From: Pseudomonas sp. ok272
GTDB lineage: Bacteria; Pseudomonadota; Gammaproteobacteria; Pseudomonadales; Pseudomonadaceae
Assembly (NCBI RefSeq): GCF_900109995.1
Contig: NZ_FOCB01000001.1
Coordinates: forward strand, 422,135-486,134
Reading direction: 5' to 3'
Length of the DNA stretch: 64,000 bases
The translations under genes were made by a program, and so were the position numbers. A model generated the notes under the pieces. It searched no databases. It worked only from the letters and a program-made list of their open reading frames with translations, and was not told the origin of the DNA. Shown in pieces: positions 41,452 through 50,415 of this stretch (the stretch's first letter is position 1; every line of letters starts with the position of its first letter).

Positions 41452-42964
41452 AGCTGGAGTGGGGCATTTGCGAACAGGTGCGGTTGCGTCCGGTTTGCTT
41501 GGCCCGGTACATGGCATGGTCGGCCCGGGCCAGCAGGCTGTGCAGGGTGTCGCCTGACTGCAGGGTGGTCAGGCCAATACTGACGGTGATCTGTAGGGAT
41601 TGTCCTTCATAGGGGTAGTGCTGTTGTTCGATCCGCTGGCGAATTTTTTCGGCGATCTTCAGGCCGTTGGTGGTGTCGGTGTCCTTGAGCAGCACGATGA
41701 ACTCTTCGCCGCCCCAGCGGCAGACGATGTCCGATTGGCGCAAGCAGCTTTCCAGGTCGCGAGCGAACCCGGCCAGCACCAGGTCGCCGGCAAGGTGGCC
41801 ATAGGTATCGTTCAGGCGCTTGAAGTGGTCGAGGTCCAGCAGCAGCGCCGTCAGTGGCTTGGGCTCGCGCTGGGCTTCGTGTAGCGCTTGTGCCGCCAGC
41901 AGGTCGAAACCACGGCGGTTGGGCAGGCCCGTGAGACTGTCGAGGGTCGCCTGGGCTTCGATCCGGCCCTGGAAGCGCCTGATCACCCGATTGAGCAGGA
42001 GCAGCACAATCAACGTGACCACCAGGCAGATCAGCAGGTTGAGATAGAGCGACTGGCGAATGCCATGCAGCGCACTGTCTTCGCGCTTGTCGACGAACAG
42101 GTACCAGTTCAGTTCCGGGATAAAGCGCACGTTGAGGAAGTGCCCCTGGCCCTGGGCCGAGTACTCGTAGCTGCCACTGTGGGGCTTGGGCAGTTTGGCC
42201 AGCAGGTCTTTCATGCTCTCCAGTTCACTGAGGGATTGGCCACTGTGCGCGCCCTGGGGGCCGCCTTCGGCGCCGGTCAACACCAGGTGCCCGTTGGTGT
42301 CGACGAAATACACGCTGCGCTGGTAGCGCTGCTGGTAGGTGTCGATCAGCTTGATCACCGCGTCGACGGTCAGACCCACACCCGCCACGCCGATGAAATT
42401 GTCCTGGTAGTCGTAGACCTTGTAGTTGATGAAGAAGGTCAGGCTGTCCTGGTTGGCCATGTCGACATCGACATTGATCTCATATGGGGTGGTCATGTCG
42501 CGCACGCGAAAGTACCAGGCATCGCGGGGTTCATCGGCGCGAATCTTCTTCAGCACGCCTTTGGCCTGGTAGTAGGTCAGGCTGTTGTTGGAAATGAAGA
42601 ACGCGGTGAAGGCGCCGTAGTGAGTCATGACCTCCTTGAGGTAACGGGTCACTTGTGCCGGGTCGCGTTCACCCTCGACGACCCACTCGCGCAGGAAGGT
42701 ATCGCGCGACATCATTGAAGAGATCAGGACCGGGCGCACCAGGTCCTTCTGGATTTCCGAGTAGATGGTGTCGGAGGTCAGTGGCAACTCGGTGTTGACG
42801 ATGCTGTCGCGAATAGACGCGCGCGAGGCGTAGTAGCTGAGCAAGGAGGTGGCCAGGAAGCCGGCGCCCAGCAGTGCGATCAGGGTGAGGACCAACCAAC
42901 GTTGCGAAAACAGCGCAGAGCGTAGCGGCATGACAGTTCCGTTGGCGGTGTTCGATGACTGCAT
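41444..42964 (-). CDS. Membrane diguanylate cyclase with periplasmic dCache sensor
   Basis: The 506-residue protein has two membrane segments (about 20-45 and 310-332) enclosing a periplasmic dCache-type domain (DAWYFRVRDMTTPYEINVDV, INYKVYDYQDNFIGVAGVGL). A cytoplasmic GGDEF domain follows with CRWGGEEFIVLL and an RQSD inhibitory site just before it. It should make c-di-GMP in response to a small periplasmic ligand and be product-inhibited. The start at 42964 may be shifted to the Met at residue 12. Confidence 0.92.
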   Translation of the reverse strand: MQSSNTANGTVMPLRSALFSQRWLVLTLIALLGAGFLATSLLSYYASRASIRDSIVNTELPLTSDTIYSEIQKDLVRPVLISSMMSRDTFLREWVVEGERDPAQVTRYLKEVMTHYGAFTAFFISNNSLTYYQAKGVLKKIRADEPRDAWYFRVRDMTTPYEINVDVDMANQDSLTFFINYKVYDYQDNFIGVAGVGLTVDAVIKLIDTYQQRYQRSVYFVDTNGHLVLTGAEGGPQGAHSGQSLSELESMKDLLAKLPKPHSGSYEYSAQGQGHFLNVRFIPELNWYLFVDKREDSALHGIRQSLYLNLLICLVVTLIVLLLLNRVIRRFQGRIEAQATLDSLTGLPNRRGFDLLAAQALHEAQREPKPLTALLLDLDHFKRLNDTYGHLAGDLVLAGFARDLESCLRQSDIVCRWGGEEFIVLLKDTDTTNGLKIAEKIRQRIEQQHYPYEGQSLQITVSIGLTTLQSGDTLHSLLARADHAMYRAKQTGRNRTCSQMPHSSYE

Positions 42965-43167
42965 TCTAGTGGCACTGCAGGGAAATGACGGAATGATTTA
43001 ATCGCTGCGGCTCACCGTATCGTGGCGCTGGCCGCTGATCTGAAGTTTTTGCTCGCCCAGCACTTGGCGCCTGTGGGTGGGTCTTAAGTGATGTCAGGTG
43101 TGTGTTCTCGCAGCTGCCGCCGACCAGCGTCGCTGGTTTGTGCTTCCCTGCGGTCCAGGAGGCCGCC

Positions 43168-43431
43168 ATGTTCCGTTCAGTCGTGTTGGGTGCGTTACTG
43201 GGTGTGAGTCTTTCGGGCTGTTACTACTACGACAGTCCCGGCTATTACCCCCCGGCGGTGTATGCGGCGCCAGCCCCTTATTACAACAGTGGTTTTTACT
43301 CGCCGCTCTACTTCGGCGGTTACTACGGCCCTCGCTACTATGGTGGATACCGGCACTATGACGGCGGGTATCACGGGTATCACGGGTACCACTACGGTGG
43401 TGGCGGACGTTACTACCATGGGCATCATTGA
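43168..43431 (+). CDS. Tyr/Gly/His-rich lipoprotein, copy 1
   Basis: This 87-residue protein has a signal peptide with lipobox LSGC (Cys18). The short mature part is dominated by Tyr, Gly, Pro and His (PSPGYYPPAVYAAPAPYY-like composition, ending YYHGHH). Such tails resemble low-complexity surface lipoproteins and may bind metal or the cell wall. AGGAGG lies 7 bp before the ATG. The leader CGGTCCAGGAGGCCGCCATG also precedes the second lipoprotein gene, so the two arose by duplication. Confidence 0.7.
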   Translation: MFRSVVLGALLGVSLSGCYYYDSPGYYPPAVYAAPAPYYNSGFYSPLYFGGYYGPRYYGGYRHYDGGYHGYHGYHYGGGGRYYHGHH

Positions 43432-43515
43432 ATGACCGTCAGTTAGACGAAATGCTGTGGGAGCAAGCCCCCTGGTCCACGGCGAACACACATCCGGGGA
43501 GCAGCTCAATTCCTT

Positions 43516-43617
43516 GTAGGAGCGAGGCTTGCCCGCGAAGGCGGTAAGCCTGGCGACATCGATGTTGAATGGGCTGGCCTCTTCGCGGGCAAGCCTCGCT
43601 CTACGGGCTCAACCCAG
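43516..43617. repeat. REPIN, inverted copy of the 3472-3574 unit
   Basis: REP GTAGGAGCGAGGCTTGCCCG, spacer TAAGCCTGGCGACATCGATG with TTGAATGGGCTGGCCTC, inverted REP and flank GGGCTCAACCCAG form the reverse complement of the units at 3472 and 15074. The right REP has lost one base (CTCTACG for CTCCTACG). The remainder of 43432-43794 carries a partial REP at 43457-43470 and the leader of the second lipoprotein gene. Confidence 0.85.
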
Positions 43618-43794
43618 AGTCCTGCTCGAGATGGCGGGCATCCGCGTGAGGCAGATTGTTCGACTAGTTATTTCAATGTGTGTCCAAATCGCACCAGTTT
43701 CCGATTTCGATGTCAGATGTTTCGTCAGTCAGCGTCTTTGACTGCCGCCCACCCGCGTCGCGGATGTGGCTCTTTCGCGGTCCAGGAGGCCGCC

Positions 43795-44223
43795 ATGTAT
43801 CGTCGACTTATCCTGATTGCTTCAATGAGTGTGAGCCTTGCCGCCTGCGTGCCCTACAGCGATGGGGGAGGCAGCTACTACAGCTCCGAGGTCTACTCCT
43901 CGCCGGCGTATTACTACGGAGGAGGCACTTACAATGCTTATCCACGCAATGACTATCCGTCGGCGCGCTACTACCAGCCGGCGCCTCGGTACTACCCATC
44001 AGCCCCTCGCTACTATCAACCCGCTCCTCGTTACTATCAGGCGCCGCCGAGAGCCGCCTATCGGCCATACCCGAATCAGGGGTGGAGCGGTCATCAGAGC
44101 TCGGGCTGGGGCCATACGTATGGCAACCAGCGCCGGGATGGGGATGAGCGTGGCGGGCGTGATCACGGTGGCCGACATGGCGACCATGACGGCCGTGGCG
44201 ATCGCGGCTCACGTAACCGCTAA
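43795..44223 (+). CDS. Tyr-rich lipoprotein, copy 2
   Basis: The 142-residue protein has a signal peptide and lipobox LAAC (Cys18, the same position as in copy 1). A Tyr/Ser/Gly stretch and four tandem units of the kind PxPRYYQPAPRYY follow. The C terminus is Gly/His/Asp/Arg-rich (GGRDHGGRHGDHDGRGD), which is repetitive and probably disordered. The upstream 20 bases are shared with copy 1. Its function is unknown. A terminator follows the stop. Confidence 0.7.
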   Translation: MYRRLILIASMSVSLAACVPYSDGGGSYYSSEVYSSPAYYYGGGTYNAYPRNDYPSARYYQPAPRYYPSAPRYYQPAPRYYQAPPRAAYRPYPNQGWSGHQSSGWGHTYGNQRRDGDERGGRDHGGRHGDHDGRGDRGSRNR

Positions 44224-44238
44224 GCCAGGCAAGCAATC

Positions 44239-44266
44239 GGCGGCGCCTTTAGCGCCGCTTTTTTGT
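44239..44266 (+). terminator. Rho-independent terminator
   Basis: The stem GCGGCGC / GCGCCGC with loop CTTTA-like bases is followed directly by TTTTTT. It lies 15 bp after the stop of the second lipoprotein gene and just before the convergent enoyl-CoA hydratase-family gene. Confidence 0.85.
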
Positions 44267-44276
44267 GCCCAGGACG

Positions 44277-45389
44277 TTAGTAGCCCGACAAGTTCGCCAG
44301 CGGGTGCCGGCCTTCCCACGCCTTGTGAAAGTGCGCCTGTACCACCGCGTCGGGGAGCGTGTTGATGTCTGGCCAATGCCAGTGCGGCGTCTGGTCCTTG
44401 TCGATCAGGCGGGCCCGGACGCCTTCGCTGAACTCAGGGTGTCGGCAGCAGTTCAGGCTCAGGGTGTATTCCATCTCAAACACCTCGGCCAACGACAGGT
44501 GACGTGCGCGCTGGAGTTGTTCCCACACCAGGTGCGCGGTCAACGGACAGCCTTCGCGCAGGTTCTTGGCCGCGCGCGCCAGCAGTGGGTCGGCGTGATC
44601 GTCCAATCGGGTGATCGCGCGCCAGGCGCAGCGCACATCGCTGACATCCAGCAGCTCATCAATCTGCTGGCGGCGCGCCAACCACTGACCGGGGGGCATT
44701 TGCCCGACGGCCTCCTGTTGCAAGGCCTTGAGCAGGCTGTTGAGCTGCATCGGGGTCTGTTCCTGCCAGTTGAGTTGCAGCAGGCCCTCGATCAGTTGCT
44801 CCTGCTGGTCATCGAGCAGGAAGCGGTCGGCCAGCCCTAGATCAATGGCATCGCGCCCGTTCATCGGGGCGCCGGTCAGGCCGAGAAACAGGCCAAGCTT
44901 GCCCGGCAGGCGCGATAGAAACCAACTGGCGCCCACGTCCGGGTACAGGCCGATGCTGATTTCGGGCATGGCCAGGCGACTGCTGGGGGTGACGATGCGG
45001 ATCCTGGCGGCCTGCAACAAGCCCATGCCGCCGCCGAGCACATGGCCATGGCCCCAACAGATCAAGGGTTTGGGGTAGGTGTGCAGGCGATAGTCCAGGC
45101 GATACTCGGCGGCAAAGAACTGGGCGGCCAACGGCGGCACTTCGCCGGGTTGTTCGCGACACGCCTGCGCCAGGCTGCGGACCTCGCCGCCGGCACAGAA
45201 CGCCTTGGCGCCATTGCCGCGCAACAGCACGCAGACGACCTGGGGTTCCCTGGCCCAGGCGTCCAGTTGCTCACTCAAGGCGTTGATCATGGGCAGCGAC
45301 AGGGCGTTGAGGGATTTTTCGGCATCCAGGCTGGCGATGCCGATGCGTGCGCCATCCGTGCCGGTGAGTTCTTCGAAGTGCAGGTTCAT
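44277..45389 (-). CDS. 3-hydroxyisobutyryl-CoA hydrolase-like protein (crotonase family)
   Basis: The 370-residue protein belongs to the crotonase fold with NGAKAFCAGGEVRSLAQACR and ICWGHGHVLGGGMGLLQAAR. The long C-terminal helical extension (about 215-370), with KDQTPHWHWPDINTLPDAVV, is the mark of 3-hydroxyisobutyryl-CoA hydrolases in valine breakdown. Conserved Glu and Asp sit in MPEISIGLYPDVGASWFLSR. No other valine-degradation gene is beside it, so its exact substrate is open. Confidence 0.85.
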   Translation of the reverse strand: MNLHFEELTGTDGARIGIASLDAEKSLNALSLPMINALSEQLDAWAREPQVVCVLLRGNGAKAFCAGGEVRSLAQACREQPGEVPPLAAQFFAAEYRLDYRLHTYPKPLICWGHGHVLGGGMGLLQAARIRIVTPSSRLAMPEISIGLYPDVGASWFLSRLPGKLGLFLGLTGAPMNGRDAIDLGLADRFLLDDQQEQLIEGLLQLNWQEQTPMQLNSLLKALQQEAVGQMPPGQWLARRQQIDELLDVSDVRCAWRAITRLDDHADPLLARAAKNLREGCPLTAHLVWEQLQRARHLSLAEVFEMEYTLSLNCCRHPEFSEGVRARLIDKDQTPHWHWPDINTLPDAVVQAHFHKAWEGRHPLANLSGY

Positions 45390-45514
45390 TTTGACCTCGA
45401 TGGCTTATTTGAAGATTCAGTATGATCGTTGCGTAGGAAAGTGCTGGATCCGTGTCGGATCAATTGACAAGCGCGGCCGGCTTTCCTAGGGTTCGCCCCA
45501 TTGAATTTTCGGGT

Positions 45515-46213
45515 ATGACCATGACCACTGACGACCGTATCAAGCTTGAACCGAGTTGGAAGCAAGCCCTGCGTGCCGAGTTCGATCAGCCCTACATGGT
45601 GCAGTTGCGCGAGTTCTTGCAACAGGAGCGTGCGGCGGGCAAGGAAATCTATCCGCCGGGGCCGATGATCTTCAATGCGCTCAACTCCACCCCGCTGGAC
45701 AAGGTCAAGGTGGTGATCCTCGGCCAGGACCCATACCACGGCCCGGGCCAGGCCCACGGCTTGTGCTTCTCGGTGCAACCGGGCATCCCGGCGCCGCCGT
45801 CGCTGGTGAACATCTACAAGGAGTTGAAGCGCGACCTGAACATCGACATCCCCAACCACGGCTGCCTGCAAAGCTGGGCCGATCAGGGCGTGCTGATGAT
45901 CAACACCACCATGACCGTGGAGCGCGCCAATGCCAACGCCCACAAGGACAAGGGCTGGCAGTTCTTCACCGATCGCATCATCGAGTTGGTCAGTGAGCAG
46001 CAACCGCACCTGGTGTTCATGCTGTGGGGCGCCCATGCACAGAGCAAGCAGAAGCTGATCGATGCCACCAAGCACCTGGTATTGACCTCGGTGCACCCAT
46101 CGCCGCTGTCAGCCTATCGGGGCTTTCTCGGGTGTGGGCACTTCAGTCGCACCAATAAATTCCTCGAGCAGAATGGCGAGACGCCGATTGAGTGGCGATT
46201 GCCGCCGATCTAA
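45515..46213 (+). CDS. ung: Uracil-DNA glycosylase
   Basis: The 232-residue family-1 UDG has the catalytic motif [20 protein letters not shown] (Asp of GQDPYH) and the uracil-recognition motif [15 protein letters not shown]. The DNA-intercalating loop [11 protein letters not shown] supplies the second catalytic His. It removes uracil from DNA for base-excision repair. Starts at 45515 and 45521 (MTMTTDD) are both possible. The upstream frame to 45452 is not family-like. Confidence 0.96.
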   Translation: MTMTTDDRIKLEPSWKQALRAEFDQPYMVQLREFLQQERAAGKEIYPPGPMIFNALNSTPLDKVKVVILGQDPYHGPGQAHGLCFSVQPGIPAPPSLVNIYKELKRDLNIDIPNHGCLQSWADQGVLMINTTMTVERANANAHKDKGWQFFTDRIIELVSEQQPHLVFMLWGAHAQSKQKLIDATKHLVLTSVHPSPLSAYRGFLGCGHFSRTNKFLEQNGETPIEWRLPPI

Positions 46214-46223
46214 TGCGCCCCTT

Positions 46224-46285
46224 TCGCGAGCAGGCTCGCCCCCACAGGGGACTGCGATCAACGGAGGGAGCGAGCCTGCTCGCGA
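46224..46285. repeat. REPIN, compact
   Basis: REP CGCGAGCAGGCTCGCCCCCA and, after about 18 bp, its inverted partner GGGAGCGAGCCTGCTCGCGA sit between convergent ung and the AbrB-family gene. Confidence 0.8.
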
Positions 46286-46304
46286 TTGAAGACGCCTAGG
46301 TCTA

Positions 46305-47342
46305 TCAGGCCGCCTCCGGCTCCCGGTTCCAATACCGGAACAACGGCTCGGCCAGAAACAACACAAACAGCAAGCGCATCACCTGCATGGCGGTCACCAG
46401 CGGCACCGACAATTGCAGGGTCTCGGCGGTCAGGCTCATTTCCGCGATCCCGCCGGGCATCATGCCCAGTGTCAGCGAGCGCAGGTCCAGTTGGGTCAGC
46501 GCACTCAATCCCAATGCCGCCAGGGTCGCGATCAACATGGACAGCGCGGTGCCGATCAGGGTGCGGCCCATGAACGAGGGTGCGCGGCGAAAGAACTGCC
46601 GGTTGAAGTGGCAACCCAGGCCGCTGCCGATCAACCATTGACCGATCTGGCTGCCGCCGTCGGGCAGGCCGATGTGCAGGTCGAGGCTGATACTCGCGGC
46701 AGCACTCACCAGCAGTGGGCCGAACAGCCAGGGGTTGGGTTGGCGCAAGCGTTGCCAGAGCCAGGCGAGCAGGGCGCCCGCCGGGAACAGCACCGCCAGC
46801 CAGCGCCAATCGACGGTGGCCGGGTGTAACACCGCGGCGCCATCGCCCAACAGATACTTGAAGGCGGCCGGCACACACAGCACCACCACCAACACCCGAA
46901 GACTTTGCCCCGCCGCGACGCGGCTGAGCACGGCGCCATTGCGGGCACCCAGGTTGACCATCTCGCCGGAACCGCCCGGCATGCTGGAGAAAAACGCGGT
47001 GGCGCGATCCTCGCCGGTGCGCCGCAGCAACCAGACCCCGACCACGGCCGAGAGACTGGTGATCAGCGCACCGAAGAAGATCAAGCCGAAGTGGCTCATG
47101 ACCTGCTCGATCACCACCGGGGTGAAGTGCAGGCCAATGCCGATACCCACGATCCACTGGCCACATTTACGCCCGCCAGGGATCTCCGCCAACTGCCAGG
47201 GTGTCAGGCAGCGCACCAGGATGATCGCCAGCAACGAGCCGACCATCCAGGGCAAGGGCCAGCCGATCTGGCTGGCGAGGTAACCGCCCAGCAGACCGAC
47301 CAGCGGGGTTCCCCACCAGGTGTTGAACGGCCGATCAGACAT
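46305..47342 (-). CDS. AbrB-family (PF05145) membrane protein
   Basis: This 345-residue inner-membrane protein has about ten hydrophobic segments in two repeated halves. Each half has a motif like PLPWMVGSLLAIILVR or GMMPGGIAEMSLTAETLQLS (compare SMPGGSGEMVNLGARNG in the first half). This is the duplicated AbrB/AidB-regulator family of putative ammonia monooxygenase-like transporters; it is unrelated to the DNA-binding AbrB. Its ATG overlaps the end of tctA by 8 bp, so it belongs to the tricarboxylate operon. Transport or regulation of related carboxylates is a guess. Confidence 0.82.
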   Translation of the reverse strand: MSDRPFNTWWGTPLVGLLGGYLASQIGWPLPWMVGSLLAIILVRCLTPWQLAEIPGGRKCGQWIVGIGIGLHFTPVVIEQVMSHFGLIFFGALITSLSAVVGVWLLRRTGEDRATAFFSSMPGGSGEMVNLGARNGAVLSRVAAGQSLRVLVVVLCVPAAFKYLLGDGAAVLHPATVDWRWLAVLFPAGALLAWLWQRLRQPNPWLFGPLLVSAAASISLDLHIGLPDGGSQIGQWLIGSGLGCHFNRQFFRRAPSFMGRTLIGTALSMLIATLAALGLSALTQLDLRSLTLGMMPGGIAEMSLTAETLQLSVPLVTAMQVMRLLFVLFLAEPLFRYWNREPEAA

Positions 47343-48849
47343 CGGTGATGAGGCGTCGGGCCACAACACGTTTGCGCCACATGCGCAGCAGCGGCACCAG
47401 CAGCATGACGAGGGTCAGGACCCAGCAGCCGAAGGTGATCGGGCTCGACCAGAGGATGTCCAGCGCACCGTTGGAAATCGACAGGGCCCGGCGCAGGTTC
47501 TGCTCCATCAAACCGCCGAGGATGAAGCCCAGCAGCAGCGGCGACAACGGGAAGTCCAGCTTGCGCAGGATGTAGCCGAAGATGCCGATGGCGATCATCA
47601 GGAACAGGTCGAAGGTGGTGGCGTGCACGGCGTAGACGCCAATCGCGGTGATGATCGCGATCACCGGCACCAGTGCCCAGTTCGGCACGGCCAGGATGCG
47701 GGTGAAGATGCGGATCATCGGGATGTTGAGGATCACCAGCATGATGTTGGCGATAAACAACGAAGCGATCAGGCCCCAGACGATGTCCGGTTGCTGTTGG
47801 AACAGCAGCGGCCCCGGGGTGATGTTGTACAGCGACAGGGCGCCGATCATCACCGCCGTGGTGCCCGAACCTGGAACGCCGAGGGTCAGCATTGGCACCA
47901 TGGCGCCGCAGACCGAAGCGCCGATGGCGGTTTCCGGGGCGGCCAGGCCGCGCATGTCGCCTTGGCCGAACTTGCCGCTGGCGCCGGCGATACGTTTCTC
48001 GGTCATGTAGGCCACGGCCGAGGCCATGGTCGCGCCGGCACCTGGCAAGACGCCGATGATAAAGCCCGACACACCGCAACGCAGGTTCACGGTCAGTACC
48101 GACATGGCTTCCTTGACGTTGAACATCATGCGTCCGGTGGCTTTCACCGCTTCCTGGCCTCGATGGGTTTTTTCCAGCAGCAGGAGGATCTCACTGATGG
48201 AGAACAGGCCCAGCACCAGGACCACGAACTGGATGCCGTCGGTCAGGTGAATGTTGTCGCCGGTAAACCGGTACACACCACTGTTGGCATCGATGCCCAC
48301 CGCCGACAGGAACAGGCCGATCAGCGCGGCAACAAAGGTTTTCAGCGGCTTGTCACCGGCCATGCCGCCCAGGCAGACAATCGCGAACACCATCAGGACG
48401 AAGTATTCCGCGGGTCCGAAGGCAATCGCCCATTTGGCCAGCAGCGGGGCGAACAGCACCATGCCGCAGGTGGCGATAAACGCGCCGATGAACGAACTCC
48501 AGGCAGACAACGACAGCGCCACGCCGGCCATGCCTTTGCGGGCCATCGGGTAGCCATCGAGGGTGGTCATCACGGTGGACGCTTCGCCCGGGATGTTCAG
48601 CAGGATCGAGCTGATCCGGCCGCCGTACTCGCAGCCCAGGTACACGGCGGCCAGCAGGATCAGCGCCGACTCCGGCGGCAGGCCCAGAGCAAAGGCGATC
48701 GGGATCAACAGCGCCACGCCGTTGATCGGGCCCAGGCCCGGTAACAGGCCGACCACGGTGCCGATCAGGGTGCCGCACAGCGCGGTCACCAGGTTGTAGG
48801 GGCTCAGCGCGACGCCGAAACCCTGGCCCAAATAGGCAAAAGTATCCAT
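47335..48849 (-). CDS. tctA: Tripartite tricarboxylate transporter, large membrane subunit
   Basis: The 504-residue protein has about twelve hydrophobic segments and the TctA signatures GLLPGLGPINGVALLIPIAF and YGGRISSILLNIPGEASTVM near the N terminus. GVLPGAGATMASAVAYMTEK and MLTLGVPGSGTTAVMIGALS follow in the second half. With TctB and the periplasmic TctC it imports citrate and related tricarboxylates using an ion gradient. It lies 1 bp after tctB. Confidence 0.95.
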   Translation of the reverse strand: MDTFAYLGQGFGVALSPYNLVTALCGTLIGTVVGLLPGLGPINGVALLIPIAFALGLPPESALILLAAVYLGCEYGGRISSILLNIPGEASTVMTTLDGYPMARKGMAGVALSLSAWSSFIGAFIATCGMVLFAPLLAKWAIAFGPAEYFVLMVFAIVCLGGMAGDKPLKTFVAALIGLFLSAVGIDANSGVYRFTGDNIHLTDGIQFVVLVLGLFSISEILLLLEKTHRGQEAVKATGRMMFNVKEAMSVLTVNLRCGVSGFIIGVLPGAGATMASAVAYMTEKRIAGASGKFGQGDMRGLAAPETAIGASVCGAMVPMLTLGVPGSGTTAVMIGALSLYNITPGPLLFQQQPDIVWGLIASLFIANIMLVILNIPMIRIFTRILAVPNWALVPVIAIITAIGVYAVHATTFDLFLMIAIGIFGYILRKLDFPLSPLLLGFILGGLMEQNLRRALSISNGALDILWSSPITFGCWVLTLVMLLVPLLRMWRKRVVARRLITDV

Positions 48850-48850
48850 A

Positions 48851-49309
48851 TCAGTTCTCCAGAACGTCGAGCAGACCGAGGGGCAGCGGCACGTCCATGG
48901 TTTTATCGAACAGCAGATAAAGACCGACGCTCATCAAGCTGATGATTACCACGCTGGGCAACCAGCGGCCGCCATACAGCCGTGCCATCGGAATACCGAT
49001 CAGCATGCTGCTGAGAATGAAACCCAGGGATTCGAACGTGCCGGCAAACACCAGCAGCAAGGCCACGCATATCCCGATCTTGATCAGGGTCGGGCGGTCC
49101 AGCGCGGGTTCATCCTCGGTGTGTTTGGTCGGTTGCGGGCGAATCAGCATGTAGATCAGCGCCAGGCCCATCAGCCCGAGCAGCAGCAGCGGGAAGGCCC
49201 GAGGTCCTACGGGTTCGTAGGAAAAAGCTGCCTGATAGGGCCAGGCCATCAGCGCCAGGCCGATACAGGCCAGTAACAGCGCAGCAGCGAAAATGCGTTG
49301 TAAGAGCAT
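48851..49309 (-). CDS. tctB: Tripartite tricarboxylate transporter, small membrane subunit
   Basis: The 152-residue protein has four membrane segments (about 5-22, 38-55, 78-100, 112-135), the TctB layout, with YEPVGPRAFPLLLLGLMGLA. AGGAG precedes the ATG at 49309. It lies between tctC and tctA in the same operon. Confidence 0.92.
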   Translation of the reverse strand: MLLQRIFAAALLLACIGLALMAWPYQAAFSYEPVGPRAFPLLLLGLMGLALIYMLIRPQPTKHTEDEPALDRPTLIKIGICVALLLVFAGTFESLGFILSSMLIGIPMARLYGGRWLPSVVIISLMSVGLYLLFDKTMDVPLPLGLLDVLEN

Positions 49310-49321
49310 GGAAAACTCCTG

Positions 49322-49352
49322 GGCCACGCCCTCGATGCGCAAAGGCGTGGCC
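49322..49352 (-). promoter_or_regulatory. Perfect hairpin between tctC and tctB
   Basis: GGCCACGCC and GGCGTGGCC form a 9-bp perfect stem (49322-49330 and 49344-49352) within the 60-bp gap after tctC. No U-run follows. It may stabilise the tctC portion of the mRNA or partly block read-through. Confidence 0.6.
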
Positions 49353-49369
49353 GGGCGAACAGGGGGCGA

Positions 49370-50359
49370 TTACTGAATCAAGCCGAATTCTTTGGCCAGC
49401 GTCTTGTAGTCGGCGACCTGCTGCTTCACGTAGGTGTCCAGCTCAGGCCCGGTCATGGCGAACGGGAACAGCTCGCGCTGGTCACGCAGCTTGGCGAAGT
49501 CTTCGGAGGCCAGCAGCTTGTCGAAGGCGTCTTTCCACCAGGCGTACTCGGCATCGCTGACCTTTGGCCCCAGGTAGAAACCACGGACCACCGGCCAGAC
49601 GATGTCGTAGCCTTGTTCGCGAGCGGTCGGGATGTTCTTCATTTCCGGCTCGTCCAGGCGTTCGTTGGCGAACACGGCCAACAGGCGCATGTCACCGCTC
49701 TGGATGTGCGGCATGGAGTCGGAGATGTCGGTGCTGCCGACCTGGATGTGACCACCCAGCAGGGCCGTGGCGATTTCGCCGCCGCCTTCGAGGGCCACGT
49801 AGCGCAGGTCACGCGGATTGATCCCGGCGGCCTTGGCGATCAGCGCGGTTTGCATCCAGTCCTGGCTGCCAACGGTGCCGCCGGAGCCAATCACCACTTT
49901 GCTCGGATCTTTCTTCAGTGCTTGCACCAGATCGTCGAGGTTCTTGTAGGGCGAGTCGCTTTTCACTGCGATAGCCCCGTAGCTGGTGCCAACGGCGGCC
50001 AACCAGCGCACGGCGTTTTCATCGAAACGACCGAACTTGCCCTGAGCCAGGTTCAGCAACGAACCGCTGGACCAGGCCACCAGCGTGCCGGCGTCGGCCG
50101 GGCGCTGGGCGACCACGGCGTTGTAGGCCACCGCGCCCACGCCACCGGGCATGTAGGTCACACGCATCGGCTTGCTCAGCAGTTTCTCGTTGACCAGCGC
50201 GCTCTGCGCCAGCTTGCACGTCAGGTCAAAACCACCGCCCGGAGAGGCCGGGGCGATGCATTCGGGGCGCTTGGGTTCGTTGGTTTCGGCAGCGAGCAGG
50301 GGGCCGGTGAACAGCAGGCAACTGACGGCCAGGGCCACTTTACGCAATGAGAAGTCCAT
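49370..50359 (-). CDS. tctC: Periplasmic tricarboxylate-binding protein (Bug family)
   Basis: The 329-residue Bug/TctC receptor has a signal peptide ending GPLLAAE. The family loops are CIAPASPGGGFDLTCKLAQS, YMPGGVGAVAYNAVVAQRPA, and VIGSGGTVGSQDWMQTALIA. It binds citrate-like acids for TctAB. GGAGA lies before the ATG at 50359. It is 56 bp after opdH in the same direction. Confidence 0.93.
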   Translation of the reverse strand: MDFSLRKVALAVSCLLFTGPLLAAETNEPKRPECIAPASPGGGFDLTCKLAQSALVNEKLLSKPMRVTYMPGGVGAVAYNAVVAQRPADAGTLVAWSSGSLLNLAQGKFGRFDENAVRWLAAVGTSYGAIAVKSDSPYKNLDDLVQALKKDPSKVVIGSGGTVGSQDWMQTALIAKAAGINPRDLRYVALEGGGEIATALLGGHIQVGSTDISDSMPHIQSGDMRLLAVFANERLDEPEMKNIPTAREQGYDIVWPVVRGFYLGPKVSDAEYAWWKDAFDKLLASEDFAKLRDQRELFPFAMTGPELDTYVKQQVADYKTLAKEFGLIQ

Positions 50360-50415
50360 TTTTCGTCTCCACAAGAATTGTTGTTGTGTGCAGGAGCTTT
50401 CGCGGGGTGAATCGA

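Noticed and set aside
47320..48744. A 474-codon open frame opposite tctA
   Set aside because: Antisense shadow; composition is Gln/His/Asp-rich and not protein-like.
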